From contig NZ_CP009517.1 of assembly GCF_000970305.1 (NCBI RefSeq), positions 1,798,001 through 1,862,000 of the forward strand: a DNA stretch of 64,000 nt. Reading direction: 5' to 3'. The notes under the pieces are model-generated. The model did no database searches, was not told the DNA's origin, and was given only the letters and a program-made list of their open reading frames with translations. Source of the stretch: Methanosarcina barkeri 3 (lineage in GTDB: Archaea; Halobacteriota; Methanosarcinia; Methanosarcinales; Methanosarcinaceae). Below are positions 35,391 to 45,506 of this stretch, piece after piece (position 1 is the stretch's first letter; the number at the start of each line of letters is the position of its first letter). A program made the position numbers and the translations under genes.

Positions 35391-38255
35391 TTAAAGTTTG
35401 CTTCTTTTCATTAGCAAGGAATTGGTAGTTACCGAGACCGAACTGAGAGCCATGAAAGCAGCGGCAAGTTCAGGTGTAATCAGGATTCTGTGAACGAAGG
35501 GGTAAAGGATTCCGGCTGCAATTGGAATTCCTATCGTGTTATATCCAAAAGCCCATAGAAGGTTCTGTTTGATCTTGTTTATGGTAAGCCGGCTAAGCTT
35601 AATAGCTGCGACCACATCTCTTGGGTCATTTTTGATAAGCACAATTTTTGCGGATTCCATTGCTACATCCGTACCTGCCCCCATTGCAATTCCAACATCT
35701 GACTGAATTAACGCAGGAGCATCATTAATGCCGTCACCCACCATTCCGACAAGGTTACCCTCTTCCTGAAGCTTTTTAATTTCATTGGCTTTGTCTTCAG
35801 GAAGTACCTCTGCCAGTACTCTGGAAATACCTACCTCTTTTGCTATTGCACTGGCTGTAACAGCATTGTCGCCAGTAATCATAACTACTTCCAGACCCAT
35901 TTTCTTAAGAGTTTCAACAGCCTCTCTTGAATTTTCCTTCAGGGTGTCAGCAACTGCAACAAGGCCAATAATTTCTTCTCCGAAAGCCACGAGCATTGCA
36001 GTCTTTCCGCTTTTCTCAAAGGCCCGCATTTCAGCTTCTAATTCTTTAAAGGAAATTCCCTTTTCTTCCATAAGTTTTCGCGTGCCGAGCAAAATTCTTT
36101 TTTCTTCAAAGTATGCTTCTACTCCTTTTCCGGGAACGGAATGGAAGTTTTCTGCCTTTTCCGGGCTGATCCCCTGCTCTTCGGCCGCTTTTACAATAGC
36201 TTCCCCAAGAGGATGTTCGGATCCTCTCTCAGCCGTTGCTGCAATAAAAAGTACACTCTTTTCCTCGTGACCGGAAACGGCGACCAAATCTGTCAGTTTC
36301 GGAGTGCCTGCCGTAAGCGTGCCTGTTTTGTCGAAAACAATAGTATGAAGTTTGTGCGCTCTCTCAAGGGCTTCCCCACCTTTTATAAGAACCCCGTTCT
36401 CAGCACCTCTACCCGTACCAACCATAATGGCTGCAGGAGTTGCAAGCCCTACTGCACACGGGCATGAGATTACAAGGACAGTAATCGCTATAAGCAGGGA
36501 AAACAGGAATGGGCTGATTCCACCCAGAGTTACGGATTCTCCCACTCCATAACGCCAGTAACCTATGAAAAACCAGAAGAAAAAGGCCAGAAGCGAAATA
36601 ATATGCACGGTTACTATGAAGTTTCCGGCAAAAACGTCTGCAACCCTCTGGATAGGAGCTTTCGTAGTCTGCGCAGTTTCAACAAGCCTGATTATCTGGG
36701 CAAGGGCAGTATCAGCCCCAACCTTTGTAGCCCGAAAATTGAAAGAGCCTGTCTTGTTAAGAGTGGACCCTATAACGGTATCACCGGGTATTTTCTCTAC
36801 AGGGATGCTTTCTCCGGTAAGCATGGACTCATCTACTGCAGAACTTCCCTCAACTACCGTTCCGTCAACAGGAATCTTTTCTCCGGGCCGGACAACAACA
36901 ATATCGCCAACTGCCACTTCTTCAACAGGTACCTCCTTTTCAATGCCGTTTACAAGGATTCTGGAAGTTTTTGCCCTGAGGCCCATCAGTTTTCTAATTG
37001 CTTCGGAGGTCTGGCCCCTTGCCCTTGCCTCAAGATACCTGCCAAGGACAATGAAAATAATCAGAAAAGCTACAGTGTCATAGTAAAGATTATTATACCC
37101 TGGACCAAGATCAAGAAATGTTGCTGCTACACTGATAAGGTAGGCAGACCCTGTCCCTGCTGCAATCAGCAGATTCATGTCAGTTACGCCATACTTGAAC
37201 CCCTTAATAGCCCCGACAAAAAACTGTCTGCCAGGGAAAAGGAGAACAAGAGTGGACAGTACAAAAAGAACGATATGATTGGAAAGGAAATCAGGTACAA
37301 ATGACAGGAAAGGAAACATCATGCTCATGTTTCCTAGCCCTATTGGAATCCCTAGAACAAGAGCAATAATCAGGTTATTTCTCTGTCTTCGGATCTCGGA
37401 ATCCCTGGACATCTGCTCTCTGTCTTCATACTCAACAGCTTCAGTCTTAACAAACGCCCCATAGCCAATTCCCTGAACTGCGGCAATTATTTCTCTGACA
37501 GAGACGCGGGAGGAGTCAAACTCCACAACTGCCTTTTCAAGCGGGAAATTTACGGATGCTGAAATTACGCCTTCAATCCTGTTAAGGACTTTCTCGATAT
37601 TTGCAGCACAGGAAGCACAGCTCATACCTTCAAGACTCAGAGTTACAGTGTCTTTTTCTACCTTATATCCGATAGATTCGATAGTTTCCTCAATCTCCTT
37701 TGGAGAGATAAGCGAAGGCTCAAAACCTACCTTTGCCCTTCCAAGTTCAAGGTTAACAACTACTGAATCTACGCCTGCTTTTTTCTTCAGTACTCTTTCA
37801 ATATTTGAGGCACAGGCCGAACAGGTCATACCGGAAACTCCAAGCGTAATTTCTTTTCGACCGGTTTTCGGGCCTGAGTTTCGAGTTTCTTCTTCTGTCA
37901 GTTCACAAGTTTCAGTTAAGGGACAGGTTTGAGGAACCTCTTTAGATTCCTTTGGTTCCTCTAAAGCCGACTCCGGAGTTTTTGAAGTCTCCTCTCCAAT
38001 CTCTATTGTGCCGAGAACTTCTGTCCTGGCCTCTTCCTGAACCTCGTTTTCATTTTCTGTTGGATATCCTGCCTTCCGAATAGCTGCCTTTATGTCATCA
38101 AGGCTTACTTTTTCAGGATCAAAGCTAACCGTCGCACTTTCGGATTCAAGATTTACATCAACGGATTCCACCCCTTCAAGAGAAGAAATGGCATCCGTTA
38201 CTCTTTTTTGGCAGTGACCACAGGTCATGTCATAAACTTTTATAGTAACTTCCAT
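35391..38255 (-). CDS. copA: Copper-exporting P1B-type ATPase with three HMA domains
   Basis: 954 residues; pumps Cu(I) out of the cell. Three N-terminal heavy-metal domains with MTCGHC, MTCSAC and MSCASC (about 10, 140 and 215); the usual family count is one or two. An acidic, Pro-rich linker of about 65 residues, with one extra CxxxxxC pattern (CPLTETCEL), separates HMA 1 from HMA 2. The pump core has TGES, the Cu motif [18 protein letters not shown] phosphorylation loop, the SEHPLGEAI loop and GDGINDAP. Fed by the CopZ gene 630 bp upstream. Its 5' end is duplicated in degraded form at about 41945-41998. Confidence 0.95.
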   Translation of the reverse strand: MEVTIKVYDMTCGHCQKRVTDAISSLEGVESVDVNLESESATVSFDPEKVSLDDIKAAIRKAGYPTENENEVQEEARTEVLGTIEIGEETSKTPESALEEPKESKEVPQTCPLTETCELTEEETRNSGPKTGRKEITLGVSGMTCSACASNIERVLKKKAGVDSVVVNLELGRAKVGFEPSLISPKEIEETIESIGYKVEKDTVTLSLEGMSCASCAANIEKVLNRIEGVISASVNFPLEKAVVEFDSSRVSVREIIAAVQGIGYGAFVKTEAVEYEDREQMSRDSEIRRQRNNLIIALVLGIPIGLGNMSMMFPFLSFVPDFLSNHIVLFVLSTLVLLFPGRQFFVGAIKGFKYGVTDMNLLIAAGTGSAYLISVAATFLDLGPGYNNLYYDTVAFLIIFIVLGRYLEARARGQTSEAIRKLMGLRAKTSRILVNGIEKEVPVEEVAVGDIVVVRPGEKIPVDGTVVEGSSAVDESMLTGESIPVEKIPGDTVIGSTLNKTGSFNFRATKVGADTALAQIIRLVETAQTTKAPIQRVADVFAGNFIVTVHIISLLAFFFWFFIGYWRYGVGESVTLGGISPFLFSLLIAITVLVISCPCAVGLATPAAIMVGTGRGAENGVLIKGGEALERAHKLHTIVFDKTGTLTAGTPKLTDLVAVSGHEEKSVLFIAATAERGSEHPLGEAIVKAAEEQGISPEKAENFHSVPGKGVEAYFEEKRILLGTRKLMEEKGISFKELEAEMRAFEKSGKTAMLVAFGEEIIGLVAVADTLKENSREAVETLKKMGLEVVMITGDNAVTASAIAKEVGISRVLAEVLPEDKANEIKKLQEEGNLVGMVGDGINDAPALIQSDVGIAMGAGTDVAMESAKIVLIKNDPRDVVAAIKLSRLTINKIKQNLLWAFGYNTIGIPIAAGILYPFVHRILITPELAAAFMALSSVSVTTNSLLMKRSKL

Positions 38256-38289
38256 CGGATCTGCCGCCTACTCAGATTTTTCAGGACTG

Positions 38290-38560
38290 CCCGGGATTTA
38301 AAAGTTTCTTCCGAGCTCTTCTACAGATATATATCCAGTTTTAAGTAAAGTCATCTGTATGAAACACGTATAATTTATCCGGCTGCCAGAGATTACATTC
38401 ATAGTTTTTCAGGAATATTGATATTTACCCTGGAACCCTCATTGACAAAGGTAATCTATCTTGCGATCTTGTCCTTGCAGTACCTGCATGAAGGTTGCGT
38501 CTATTATAAACGTGCTATCCCCACATGTTTACTCCCAAAGCGCAGTTATATTTTTCAAAC
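38290..38560 (-). pseudogene. Degenerate HMA-domain ORF between copA and copZ
   Basis: Nucleotide sequence matches the 42069-42296 HMA ORF (shared GGAATATTGATATTTAC, GTCCTTGCAGTACCTGCAT and TTTTTCAAACAGGCGCTTCA in plus-strand order) but has stops and lost codons. The larger 38256-38881 gap has no other gene; an inverted-repeat pair lies in its remainder. Confidence 0.75.
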
Positions 38561-38667
38561 AGGCGCTTCACCCATATATAAAAGCTTGTACCTTTTAGTA
38601 TAATTTTTAGTATATTTTTAGTATGAGTTTTAGTGTGACTTTTAGTAGAATAATCTTTAAACCAACA

Positions 38668-38858
38668 AGAAATTTAGGCTCTTCGTGTATTGTATGAATT
38701 AAAAATAATTAGTTAGAAAGTATTCATATCAAATCAAATATAAAAACATTAAGATTGAATGTAATTTTCAATCATAAATGCTTCTAAATTTTAGATATGC
38801 TACTTCAATATTTTGGAACTAAATGTAAGTTACCCACTCGAAATGGCAAAGAGCCAAT
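38668..38858. repeat. Inverted-repeat pair, second TIR family, copy 1
   Basis: AAATTTAGGCTCTTCGT at the left and CGAAATGGCAAAGAGCCAATA at the right are roughly inverted, about 170 bp apart, with AT-rich filling. The same ends appear at 55008-55122. Confidence 0.5.
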
Positions 38859-38881
38859 ATTACTTACGTAAAACTATCACA

Positions 38882-39088
38882 TTAGACAGGTTCATATCCG
38901 GCTTCCCTGATCGCATCTTTGACCTTTTCAGTGTTTGCCTTCCCTTCTTCATAATCAATAGTTACCTGTTTGGTCTGAAGGTTTACGTCCGCCTTCTGTA
39001 CCCCTTCGACAGCTTCAACTGCTTTTTTAACTCTCATCTGACAGTGCATACAGGACATGCCTTCAACTTTTATGGTTTCTTGTGTCAT
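38882..39088 (-). CDS. copZ: Copper chaperone CopZ-like HMA protein
   Basis: 68 residues, one HMA fold with metal motif GMSCMHCQMRV (Cys 12 and 15). Carries Cu(I) to the CopA N-terminal domains. GGAGATATTCT precedes ATG 39088. It reads toward copA on the same strand across a decayed HMA gene. A paralogue at 42469 differs at about ten residues. Confidence 0.92.
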   Translation of the reverse strand: MTQETIKVEGMSCMHCQMRVKKAVEAVEGVQKADVNLQTKQVTIDYEEGKANTEKVKDAIREAGYEPV

Positions 39089-39181
39089 AGAATATCTCCA
39101 ACTATAATTTACGTTAAACTATAATTTATGTTAAACTATATTTATTTCCAACTATAAGTCTAAACATTTTTAATATAAATA

Positions 39182-39297
39182 TCACTTACGCAGTTGAACT
39201 GAAAAGTCAAAGTACCAAATCGTTAACTATCTAAAACAAGGCTTTAATTCACAGTCTTTTCGGTTATGGTTTTGTTTCTCAAGTGCATAAGTCCTAA
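39182..39297. repeat. Short terminal-inverted-repeat element (MITE-like), copy 3
   Basis: CACTTACGCAGTTGAACTGA at the left and CTCAAGTGCATAAGTCCTAA at the right, with interior phrases (AACTGAAAAGTCAA, TTAACTATCTA, TTTTGTTTCTCA) shared with the 35218 copy. Confidence 0.75.
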
Positions 39298-39317
39298 TAA
39301 CTCAAAGATTGAACCTC

Positions 39318-39500
39318 AAGTTTTCAAGTTTTAAGTTTTCAAGTTTTAAGTTTCCAAGTTTTAAGTTTCCAAGTTTTAAGTTTCCAAGTTTTAAGTTTCC
39401 AAGTTTTAAGTTTCCAAGTTTTAAGTTTCCAAGTTTTAAGTTTCCAAGTTTTAAGTTTCCAAGTTTTAAGTTTCCAAGTTTTAAATTCCAAGTTTTAAAA
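39318..39500. repeat. 15-nt tandem repeat, about 12 copies
   Basis: Unit AAGTTTTAAGTTTCC. The array is open in several frames, giving false low-complexity ORFs on both strands (KLGNL and FPSFK repeats). Apart from it, the gap to 39771 holds no gene. Confidence 0.95.
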
Positions 39501-39771
39501 ACCATATGTATGATTCTACGAGTTTCTTACGCCGAATCATTATGGTTTCAAAACCAGATTACTGGACTTATGGGTTTAAACAAACACATAGTTAGCTGTC
39601 AATGGAGATCAATGTACCTGAGAACGTTGTATTTTCAGTTGAACTGTGCAGTACTGACTGAAAAAACAGTAATGACTGAGAAGACTGAGAAAACAGTAAT
39701 ATAAGACTCTCAGCAGTTTAAAATACGAGCTTTTTGACTTATTTTTCTAGTTTATTAAAATTTTCCTTTGT

Positions 39772-40416
39772 TTACTTGCATTCTTGACCCTCCTCTTTTT
39801 TATACATTCTTTCCAGAGGATCTTTACCGTTCTTAAACATAGCTCCATAAGGCTCAAATTTACCTATGCCGTTGACAGTACAGAAATGCATACCCTCGTC
39901 TGATCCTGTCATCATTAAAGGCTTGGCTTTTTCTACGTCCCAGGAACCACTTTCTTTGTCGTAGACACTGTCTTCTACCTCAAGATATACTACTTTGCCA
40001 AGAATCAATGCATAGGGAAAACCATCATACACTTCTTCAATTATATGATCTAGTTTACATTCCATCCATGCGTAGCATCCTTCAATTCCTGGTGCCTTGA
40101 TCTTTTTTGAAGGTTTCTCCTTTAGACCAGCTAATTCGAATTCATCAATATCGGGAGGGACATGTAAGGCTGTTGGTATCACTTTATCCGCCATATCAGT
40201 ACCGGGCATGTTAATAACGAATTCTCCTGTACTTCTTAAGTTAACTAATGTATCTCTCCTTTTTGCCGAAGCTACACAAACTAAATCAAAAGGACGTAAA
40301 ACAGGCATAAAGCAAGAATATGGTGCTATATTTCTAACTCCGTTTTCACTAATCGTTGATATAAATGTAACTGGCATGGGAACTATCGATTCTCGTTTGA
40401 AGTTTTCCAATATCAT
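39772..40416 (-). CDS. Flavin reductase-like (flavoredoxin) protein
   Basis: 214 residues; an FMN-binding split-barrel protein of the flavoredoxin/HpaC type. Family phrases: [21 protein letters not shown] (about 18) and [21 protein letters not shown] (about 49), with later [10 protein letters not shown]. Such proteins pass electrons between ferredoxin-like carriers and other acceptors. It lies 40 nt after the CooC-like gene on the same strand, so the two form an operon; the HxlR regulator diverges from it. Confidence 0.88.
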   Translation of the reverse strand: MILENFKRESIVPMPVTFISTISENGVRNIAPYSCFMPVLRPFDLVCVASAKRRDTLVNLRSTGEFVINMPGTDMADKVIPTALHVPPDIDEFELAGLKEKPSKKIKAPGIEGCYAWMECKLDHIIEEVYDGFPYALILGKVVYLEVEDSVYDKESGSWDVEKAKPLMMTGSDEGMHFCTVNGIGKFEPYGAMFKNGKDPLERMYKKEEGQECK

Positions 40417-40456
40417 ATTACCACTACGCTATTTACAATTGTCTCCTTTCTCGATC

Positions 40457-41221
40457 TCAAAAGTGAACTCCTGAGATTAGAAAGTCAGCAACTGATTCGA
40501 TTTCCGGAAGTTCCACTTTTAGCTCTTCTCCTTCAAACCCTGCTAGAAATATTTCCGAGTTTGAAGGAACTGAAGTCAGAATATGGTTTTTACCCACGGT
40601 TTCCATCATTAACTGAATTCCTATTTTGTCTGCACGATTAAGAATAAAATATAGAGGCTTTCCGGCTTTTTCGGCAAGTTCACTTATTTTTTTAGAAAGC
40701 CTTATGGATTCGTAAGATGGATCAAGCACCATTAACACAAGGTCACAACCCTCTTCAACTCCCCTTCCAAAATGCTCGATACCAGCTTCGGTATCCACAA
40801 ATACAATGTCTTCAGGAGTAGTTTCCGTATTTTTCAGAAAATTTCTTGCAAGAGCACCCATCGGACAGGCACATCCCTCTCCGAAGTCATGAATCTTGCC
40901 TATTGTTATCATTTTAATGTTTTCCTTTTCTACAGCATAAGCTTCTGGAATATCAGAAATTTGCCATTTATTTTCAAAAATACTGACGGTATCTCCCTTC
41001 TGATAAGCCTGCATTAGTTTTTCCCCAAGGGTTTTTTTCCCTCCAAGATAATTCATGAAATCTTCGGGCATATCAAGGCCTAGCTGTTTATGAAGCCCGA
41101 AATTTGACTCATCGCTATCAACCACAAGTACATTATAATCTTTTTTAGCCATGGATTTTGCAAGCAGAGCAGTAATAGTACTCTTGCCACTTCCGCCTTT
41201 TCCACATATAAGAACTTTCAT
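40457..41221 (-). CDS. CooC-like nucleotide-binding maturation ATPase
   Basis: 254 residues, MinD/CooC superfamily. Deviant P-loop GKGGSGKST (about 7-15), switch region VVDSDESNFG, then the Cys pair CACPMG (about 116) typical of CooC proteins, which bind a metal at the dimer interface and insert nickel into CO dehydrogenase. No CODH gene is in this window; the operon partner is the flavoredoxin-like protein. So it may mature another metallo- or Fe-S protein. AGAGGTAAAAGG precedes ATG 41221. Confidence 0.85.
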   Translation of the reverse strand: MKVLICGKGGSGKSTITALLAKSMAKKDYNVLVVDSDESNFGLHKQLGLDMPEDFMNYLGGKKTLGEKLMQAYQKGDTVSIFENKWQISDIPEAYAVEKENIKMITIGKIHDFGEGCACPMGALARNFLKNTETTPEDIVFVDTEAGIEHFGRGVEEGCDLVLMVLDPSYESIRLSKKISELAEKAGKPLYFILNRADKIGIQLMMETVGKNHILTSVPSNSEIFLAGFEGEELKVELPEIESVADFLISGVHF

Positions 41222-41343
41222 CCTTTTACCTCTGTATAAGAATATCTATTGTTAAAAAATACTTAAATAATAACATATATTATTAATAATCACAATACAT
41301 TCTATAGTATTAATAACATAAAGTTAATAGTGATAAAGTGACT
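41222..41343. promoter_or_regulatory. Divergent control region between cooC-like and hxlR-like genes
   Basis: 122 bp, very AT-rich, with TATTAATAA repeated as TATTATTAATAATCA and AGTATTAATAACA, plausible half-sites for the HxlR dimer and overlapping TATA elements. Confidence 0.45.
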
Positions 41344-41694
41344 ATGAAAAAGAATAGTAACGGAATTTGTTTGTGCCCCATTGAAGGGATTATCACCATA
41401 ATATCCAAAAAATGGGCAATACAGGTTATTAGTGCCCTTGGACATCACAATAGATTACGATTCAATGATCTCATGAACACTCTTGAGGGTATCAGCCCAA
41501 AGTCACTTACCGACCTGTTAAAAGAACTCCAAAAAGAAGGCCTGATCCAACGAGAAGCATTTCCCGAGATACCTCCGAGGGTTGAATACTTTTTGACAGA
41601 CGATGGAAAAGAGCTTTGTGAAGTAATAATTCCTTTAATAAAATGGGCGGAGAAAAGGGATAATCTGCATCATGAAATCTTTAATTCCACCTGA
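41344..41694 (+). CDS. HxlR-family winged-helix regulator
   Basis: 116 residues from ATG 41344 (a GTG two codons upstream is possible). HxlR signature: Cys-containing start NGICLCPIEG, then IISKKWAIQVISAL, the recognition region RFNDLMNTLEGISPKSLTDL and the wing REAFPEIPPRVEYFLTDDG. HxlR proteins often use the N-terminal Cys to sense electrophiles or redox stress; here two Cys (about 9 and 11) are present. Divergent from the cooC-flavoredoxin pair, which it probably controls. Confidence 0.9.
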   Translation: MKKNSNGICLCPIEGIITIISKKWAIQVISALGHHNRLRFNDLMNTLEGISPKSLTDLLKELQKEGLIQREAFPEIPPRVEYFLTDDGKELCEVIIPLIKWAEKRDNLHHEIFNST

Positions 41695-41944
41695 AAAAGT
41701 ACAGGTACTCCTTAAAAGCGACTGCACGTATGAAAGAGAAAGCATAACTGTTTGATCATAAGAATAATGTACTTCGGAACCTGTGCTTAGAACCACATAA
41801 ATATTAAATTTAAAACTCCTTTAAAATTACGCTTGTTTAAAATACCCTTAAAAGTCCGTTAAATCTAAAGCAATTTTCATTTCATTAGAAGAAAAAATAG
41901 CACTTACTATTCTATCCTAAATAGCATTTGCTATCCTTTTCCAC

Positions 41945-41998
41945 CAATGACCACAGGTCATGTCATGGACTTTTATAGTAACTTCTATTGGATCTGCC
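41945..41998 (-). pseudogene. Fragment of the copA 5' end
   Basis: Reads IEVTIKVHDMTCGH on the minus strand, against [14 protein letters not shown] at the copA start; the frame then breaks. It marks one edge of a duplicated segment that continues to about 42720. Confidence 0.85.
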
Positions 41999-42068
41999 AC
42001 AATTCAGATATCGGATAACTGTCCGGTAGCGGATCTGTAACTATTCAGGCCTTTCAGGATTGCCCTGC

Positions 42069-42296
42069 TTAAATGATTTTTCCGGGATCCTCTACGATTT
42101 TATAGCCAGCTTTAAGCAAAGCCATCTGTATGACATATGCGTCAGTTATTCGGCTATCATAGGTTACATTTACTGTTCTTTCAGGAATATTGATATTTAC
42201 TCTGGAAACCCCATTGATAGAGGTAACGAGTCTTGCAACCATGTCCTTGCAGTACCTGCATACCAGATCATCTACGATGAATGTTGTCTCTCCGAT
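42069..42296 (-). CDS. HMA-domain ORF without a normal start codon
   Basis: From 42296 the frame is open for 75 codons: GETTFIVDDLVCRYCKDMV, then VSRVNINIPERTVNVTYDS and KAGYKIVEDPGKII. This is a complete HMA fold with metal motif CRYC. A ribosome site GGGGGTGA (42308-42301) stands 4 nt before an ATC, where an ATG would be expected; the next in-frame ATG (42242) would delete the Cys pair. Either it uses a rare start or the ATG was lost. The homologous 38290 copy is worse decayed. Related to membrane copper proteins of the neighbourhood. Confidence 0.55.
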   Translation of the reverse strand: MGETTFIVDDLVCRYCKDMVARLVTSINGVSRVNINIPERTVNVTYDSRITDAYVIQMALLKAGYKIVEDPGKII

Positions 42297-42468
42297 GTAT
42301 TCACCCCCACAACATAATTGTATTTTTCAAACAGGCGCTTCACCCATATGTAAAGTTTATTACTTTTACGATATATTCTTTGAAACCATTACTAGATATT
42401 ATTTGCATTTGTACCTTTTATATATATTCTTTGAAACCAGCACCAGCTATTATTTACGTGAGACTACA

Positions 42469-42675
42469 TTAAACAGGCACATACCCGGTTTCACGAATTG
42501 TAGCCTTGACCTTTTCAAGGTTTTCCTTTCCTTCTTCAAAATCAATAGTTACCTGTTTGGTCTGAAGGTTTACATCCGCCCTCTGTACTCCTTCTACAGC
42601 TTCAACAGCCTTTTTAACCCTCAACTGGCAGTGCATACAGGACATGCCTTCAACCTTGACGGTTTCTTGAGTCAT
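42469..42675 (-). CDS. Second CopZ-like copper chaperone
   Basis: 68 residues, HMA fold with GMSCMHCQLRV; near-copy of the 38882 chaperone, differing mostly after residue 50. CGGAGATTGAAAAC precedes ATG 42675. It is the intact gene of the duplicated copper segment (copA fragment, HMA ORF, copZ), so both chaperones may serve the single CopA. Confidence 0.92.
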   Translation of the reverse strand: MTQETVKVEGMSCMHCQLRVKKAVEAVEGVQRADVNLQTKQVTIDFEEGKENLEKVKATIRETGYVPV

Positions 42676-43064
42676 GTTTTCAATCTCCGTATAACTTTAC
42701 CTGATAATTTAACATAATAAATTAATAAAATAATTTCTGGAATATTGTAGGATTAATAATAATATGTCTGCTTTGCCACAAATTCTTTGCGTAACTCAGT
42801 GTCGCGTCAATCCTCAAGGATTGAACTATTTTGAATATTTGTAGTCGATTTTATACGACACCTTAGTGTATACTCGGCACTCAGATTAATCAGACGAGTT
42901 CATCGCTATTTCAGGTAATTCATGTCCACGAGGTAGATTCTTCTTAGAAGGTTCAGGGATAGGCAAAAACAAATTTTCCCCACCAAATTAGTCCAGTCTT
43001 TATTTTATACGTTGATTATTTACTACATGCGTAAACTTTGTTTTAACATTAAATTTACTCGTTG
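42676..43064. other. Gap without visible gene
   Basis: AT-rich; no open frame or repeat array of note was seen. Confidence 0.4.
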
Positions 43065-44372
43065 TCATTCCTGGTCCGAACGTAAATGTAAAAATATCTT
43101 TTCTCCAACAAAAATAAGTAACATTCCTATAAGTGCTACGACAACTAATAAAGTATCAGTGGATGCTTTTATCAATAGTAGAGAGCTTAGAATAACTGCA
43201 TCAAGCGCGATTGCTGTAATGACGATATACGGTTTTATATCAATGTCTTCACGCATGTGACGCAAAAGTCCCCAATGTATAATGATATCCATAACTAAAT
43301 AAAAAATTGCTCCAAGAGAGGCAATTCTACTTAAATCAAAAAAGATTGTTAGTAATATAGCAACAACAACTGTGTAAACCAGAGTATGTTTCTGGACATT
43401 TCCTGGCATGTCAAAATGTTTGTGTGGTACTAAATGCATGTCAGTTAACATAGCAAGCATGCGGGAAACTGCAAAGACACTGGCAATTATGCCTGAAGTT
43501 GTTGCAATAATCGCTAATATTACAGTAAACCACAAACCAAAATTTCCAAAAGCCGGTCTTGCTGCTTCTGCCAGTGCGAAGTTCTTTGCCTGAATGATTT
43601 GAGGCAGAGTAAGATTACCAGCAACTGCTAAAGCTGCTAAAAGGTAAACAATTGTACAAATTGCTATGGAAATAACTATTGCTCTACTCACATTCTGGTG
43701 AGGGTTATCAATTTCTGATCCACTGTTAGTAATTGTTGTAAAACCTTTGTAAGCAAGTACAGCCAGTGCTATAGATGCTAAATATTCTTCCGTCGTGGTT
43801 ACTGTCGTGTCTGGAGATGTGCTAGTAAAAGAAAAATCCGCAAGCCATAATCCAGCAATTCCAAAGATAGCGATACCGGCGATTTTTATAAAAGCCATAA
43901 AGGAAGAAAATTCTTCAATTACACGGTTACCAGAGATATTAACTACAAAAGCAAAGACGAGTAATCCAACACCTAAAAGTGGTACAAGGAAGCTTCCTTC
44001 TTCTATATTAAAGAGTTGGATTGTATAGGTCCCAAAAGTACGGGCAACAAGGCTTTCATTAATCACCATGGAAAAAGCCATTAGTAATGCCCCAAAGCCG
44101 GTAATAAGTCCTTTACCATATGCTTTTTCCAGGTACATGGCAATTCCTCCGGCTGAAGGATAAGTATTGGAAAATTTGATGTAAGAATATGCACTGAAGG
44201 CAGTTACAATAGCACCTATAAGAAACACTGTTGGAAATAACCCTCCAGCTAGTTCAGCGACCTGTCCTAAAAGTGCAAAAATACCTGCACCAATCATTAC
44301 GCCAGTGCCCAAAGATACAGCGCCTTTAAGTGTCAAACTATTTGGTTTGTATCTGTTCATTCCTGGTTCCAT
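43065..44372 (-). CDS. APC-superfamily amino-acid permease
   Basis: 435 residues, about 12 membrane segments. APC signatures: GAVSLGTGVMIGAGIFALLG (about 17-36) with the unwound helix 1, then SAYSYIKFSNTYPSAGGIA (about 64-82) and a conserved AYKGFTTITNSGSEIDNP (about 210). Imports amino acids or related cations; substrate not readable. Start set at ATG 44372; a second ATG four codons on (44360) is possible. Single gene; a 16-nt repeat array lies upstream. Confidence 0.9.
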   Translation of the reverse strand: MEPGMNRYKPNSLTLKGAVSLGTGVMIGAGIFALLGQVAELAGGLFPTVFLIGAIVTAFSAYSYIKFSNTYPSAGGIAMYLEKAYGKGLITGFGALLMAFSMVINESLVARTFGTYTIQLFNIEEGSFLVPLLGVGLLVFAFVVNISGNRVIEEFSSFMAFIKIAGIAIFGIAGLWLADFSFTSTSPDTTVTTTEEYLASIALAVLAYKGFTTITNSGSEIDNPHQNVSRAIVISIAICTIVYLLAALAVAGNLTLPQIIQAKNFALAEAARPAFGNFGLWFTVILAIIATTSGIIASVFAVSRMLAMLTDMHLVPHKHFDMPGNVQKHTLVYTVVVAILLTIFFDLSRIASLGAIFYLVMDIIIHWGLLRHMREDIDIKPYIVITAIALDAVILSSLLLIKASTDTLLVVVALIGMLLIFVGEKIFLHLRSDQE

Positions 44373-44436
44373 CCATCTCAATTAGTATGCGTTAAGTTTT
44401 TTACATTAATGAGACTCACAGCATACACTCTATAGC

Positions 44437-44523
44437 AGCTAAACGCCCCTCTAGCTAAACATCCCTCTAGCTAAATACCCATCTGGCTAAACGCCCCTCT
44501 AGCTAAATACCCATCTGGCTAAG
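44437..44523. repeat. 16-nt tandem repeat, about 5 copies
   Basis: Alternating units CTAGCTAAATACCCAT and CTGGCTAAACGCCCCT. Confidence 0.9.
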
Positions 44524-44869
44524 TAAAAATTGAACGAATAGGAAACTTTGTAGCTTCTTACAGCTCTGGATTTTTGAAAGCTAAGCTCAATGGAAAAGGT
44601 CAATTTTCCCTTATCTTATTCCCCTATACACAGGTGTAACCTGCAAGCATCCAGATGCCTGTCAACGACAGAAGTCCAGATTTCAAATACCGTCTGCCGT
44701 GCAAAAGTTTTTCTGCAAATGTATATAGAAGGTTATTATCTATTGAATTATATAATAGTTTATTTTGAGCGACTATATCGGATAGGAGAGAATTCTCTGC
44801 ATACAAATGTTTAACAAAAATTAAGAAATAACTTTTAAGACGATATGAGAACTTTTTGTAGAATAGTGA

Positions 44870-45229
44870 TTAAGAGCGAGTGATTGAATATATCCACGCC
44901 AAAGTTTCACTTACAAATCCAAAAACACCTAATAAAGTAATATTTCCTTTTCCTTTAATTATAAGGTATGCAGAAATGATTATCAGTATAGCTAAAAATA
45001 TATTCTTTGACATTTCATCAAGTAAACGATGTTTTTTGAAAATATCACCTTTAGCCTACAATTTTTCCAGTTCCTGAATATAGATAGGAGGAAGCAGATC
45101 CGAACGTTTGCTCAGAGTTTGGCTAAGTTTTATAAAAGTAGGACCAAGTTCTTAAAAAGCAAACCTGAGTTTTACAGCGTTACTCCGGTTTTTCAAATCA
45201 ATGGAACACGTACATTTTTTATTTTGTAA
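44870..45229 (-). pseudogene. UbiB/ABC1-type kinase remnant with internal deletion
   Basis: One frame reads KCTCSIDLKNRSNAVKLR, then [20 protein letters not shown], matching residues 40-80 of the intact 53294 UbiB protein, then jumps to the C-terminal membrane part (KNIFLAILIIISAYLIIKG, against ELYLAVLLIVSTYILLNGG). In-frame stops occur at two points. About 430 central residues including the kinase core are missing. A second UbiB gene once stood here. The gap to 45506 has nothing else recognisable. Confidence 0.85.
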
Positions 45230-45506
45230 TAGCCCCGATGAGTATCTTTATACAAAAGTGAAAACAGATTATATTTAAAAAACACTTTTTTAATGGCAAG
45301 ATATCTTTTTGCTCTTTCAAGCATAATAACACATATTGAGAGCTTTAAATAAATAGAAATTTAGTTTGATAATGTTTTTCTCTGTTTTTAATTTGTTCAG
45401 TAATTAACAATTAACATTCTTCAACATTGCAGTTAATTTTAGACATATAAACATAGGTACCGAAACATTGGTACTGAAGATACTCCTGCTCAGTATCTTG
45501 AAGGTT

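Noticed and set aside
36603-37304. 233-codon plus-strand ORF inside copA
   Set aside because: It is antisense to the well-supported CopA frame and shows no domain.
39302-39704. Low-complexity ORFs on both strands (KLGNL and FPSFK repeats)
   Set aside because: They are products of a 15-nt tandem array open in several frames, without ribosome site or conserved start.
44590-44814. 74-codon ORF upstream of the UbiB remnant
   Set aside because: No ribosome site, no recognisable domain; antisense ORF of the same length overlaps it.
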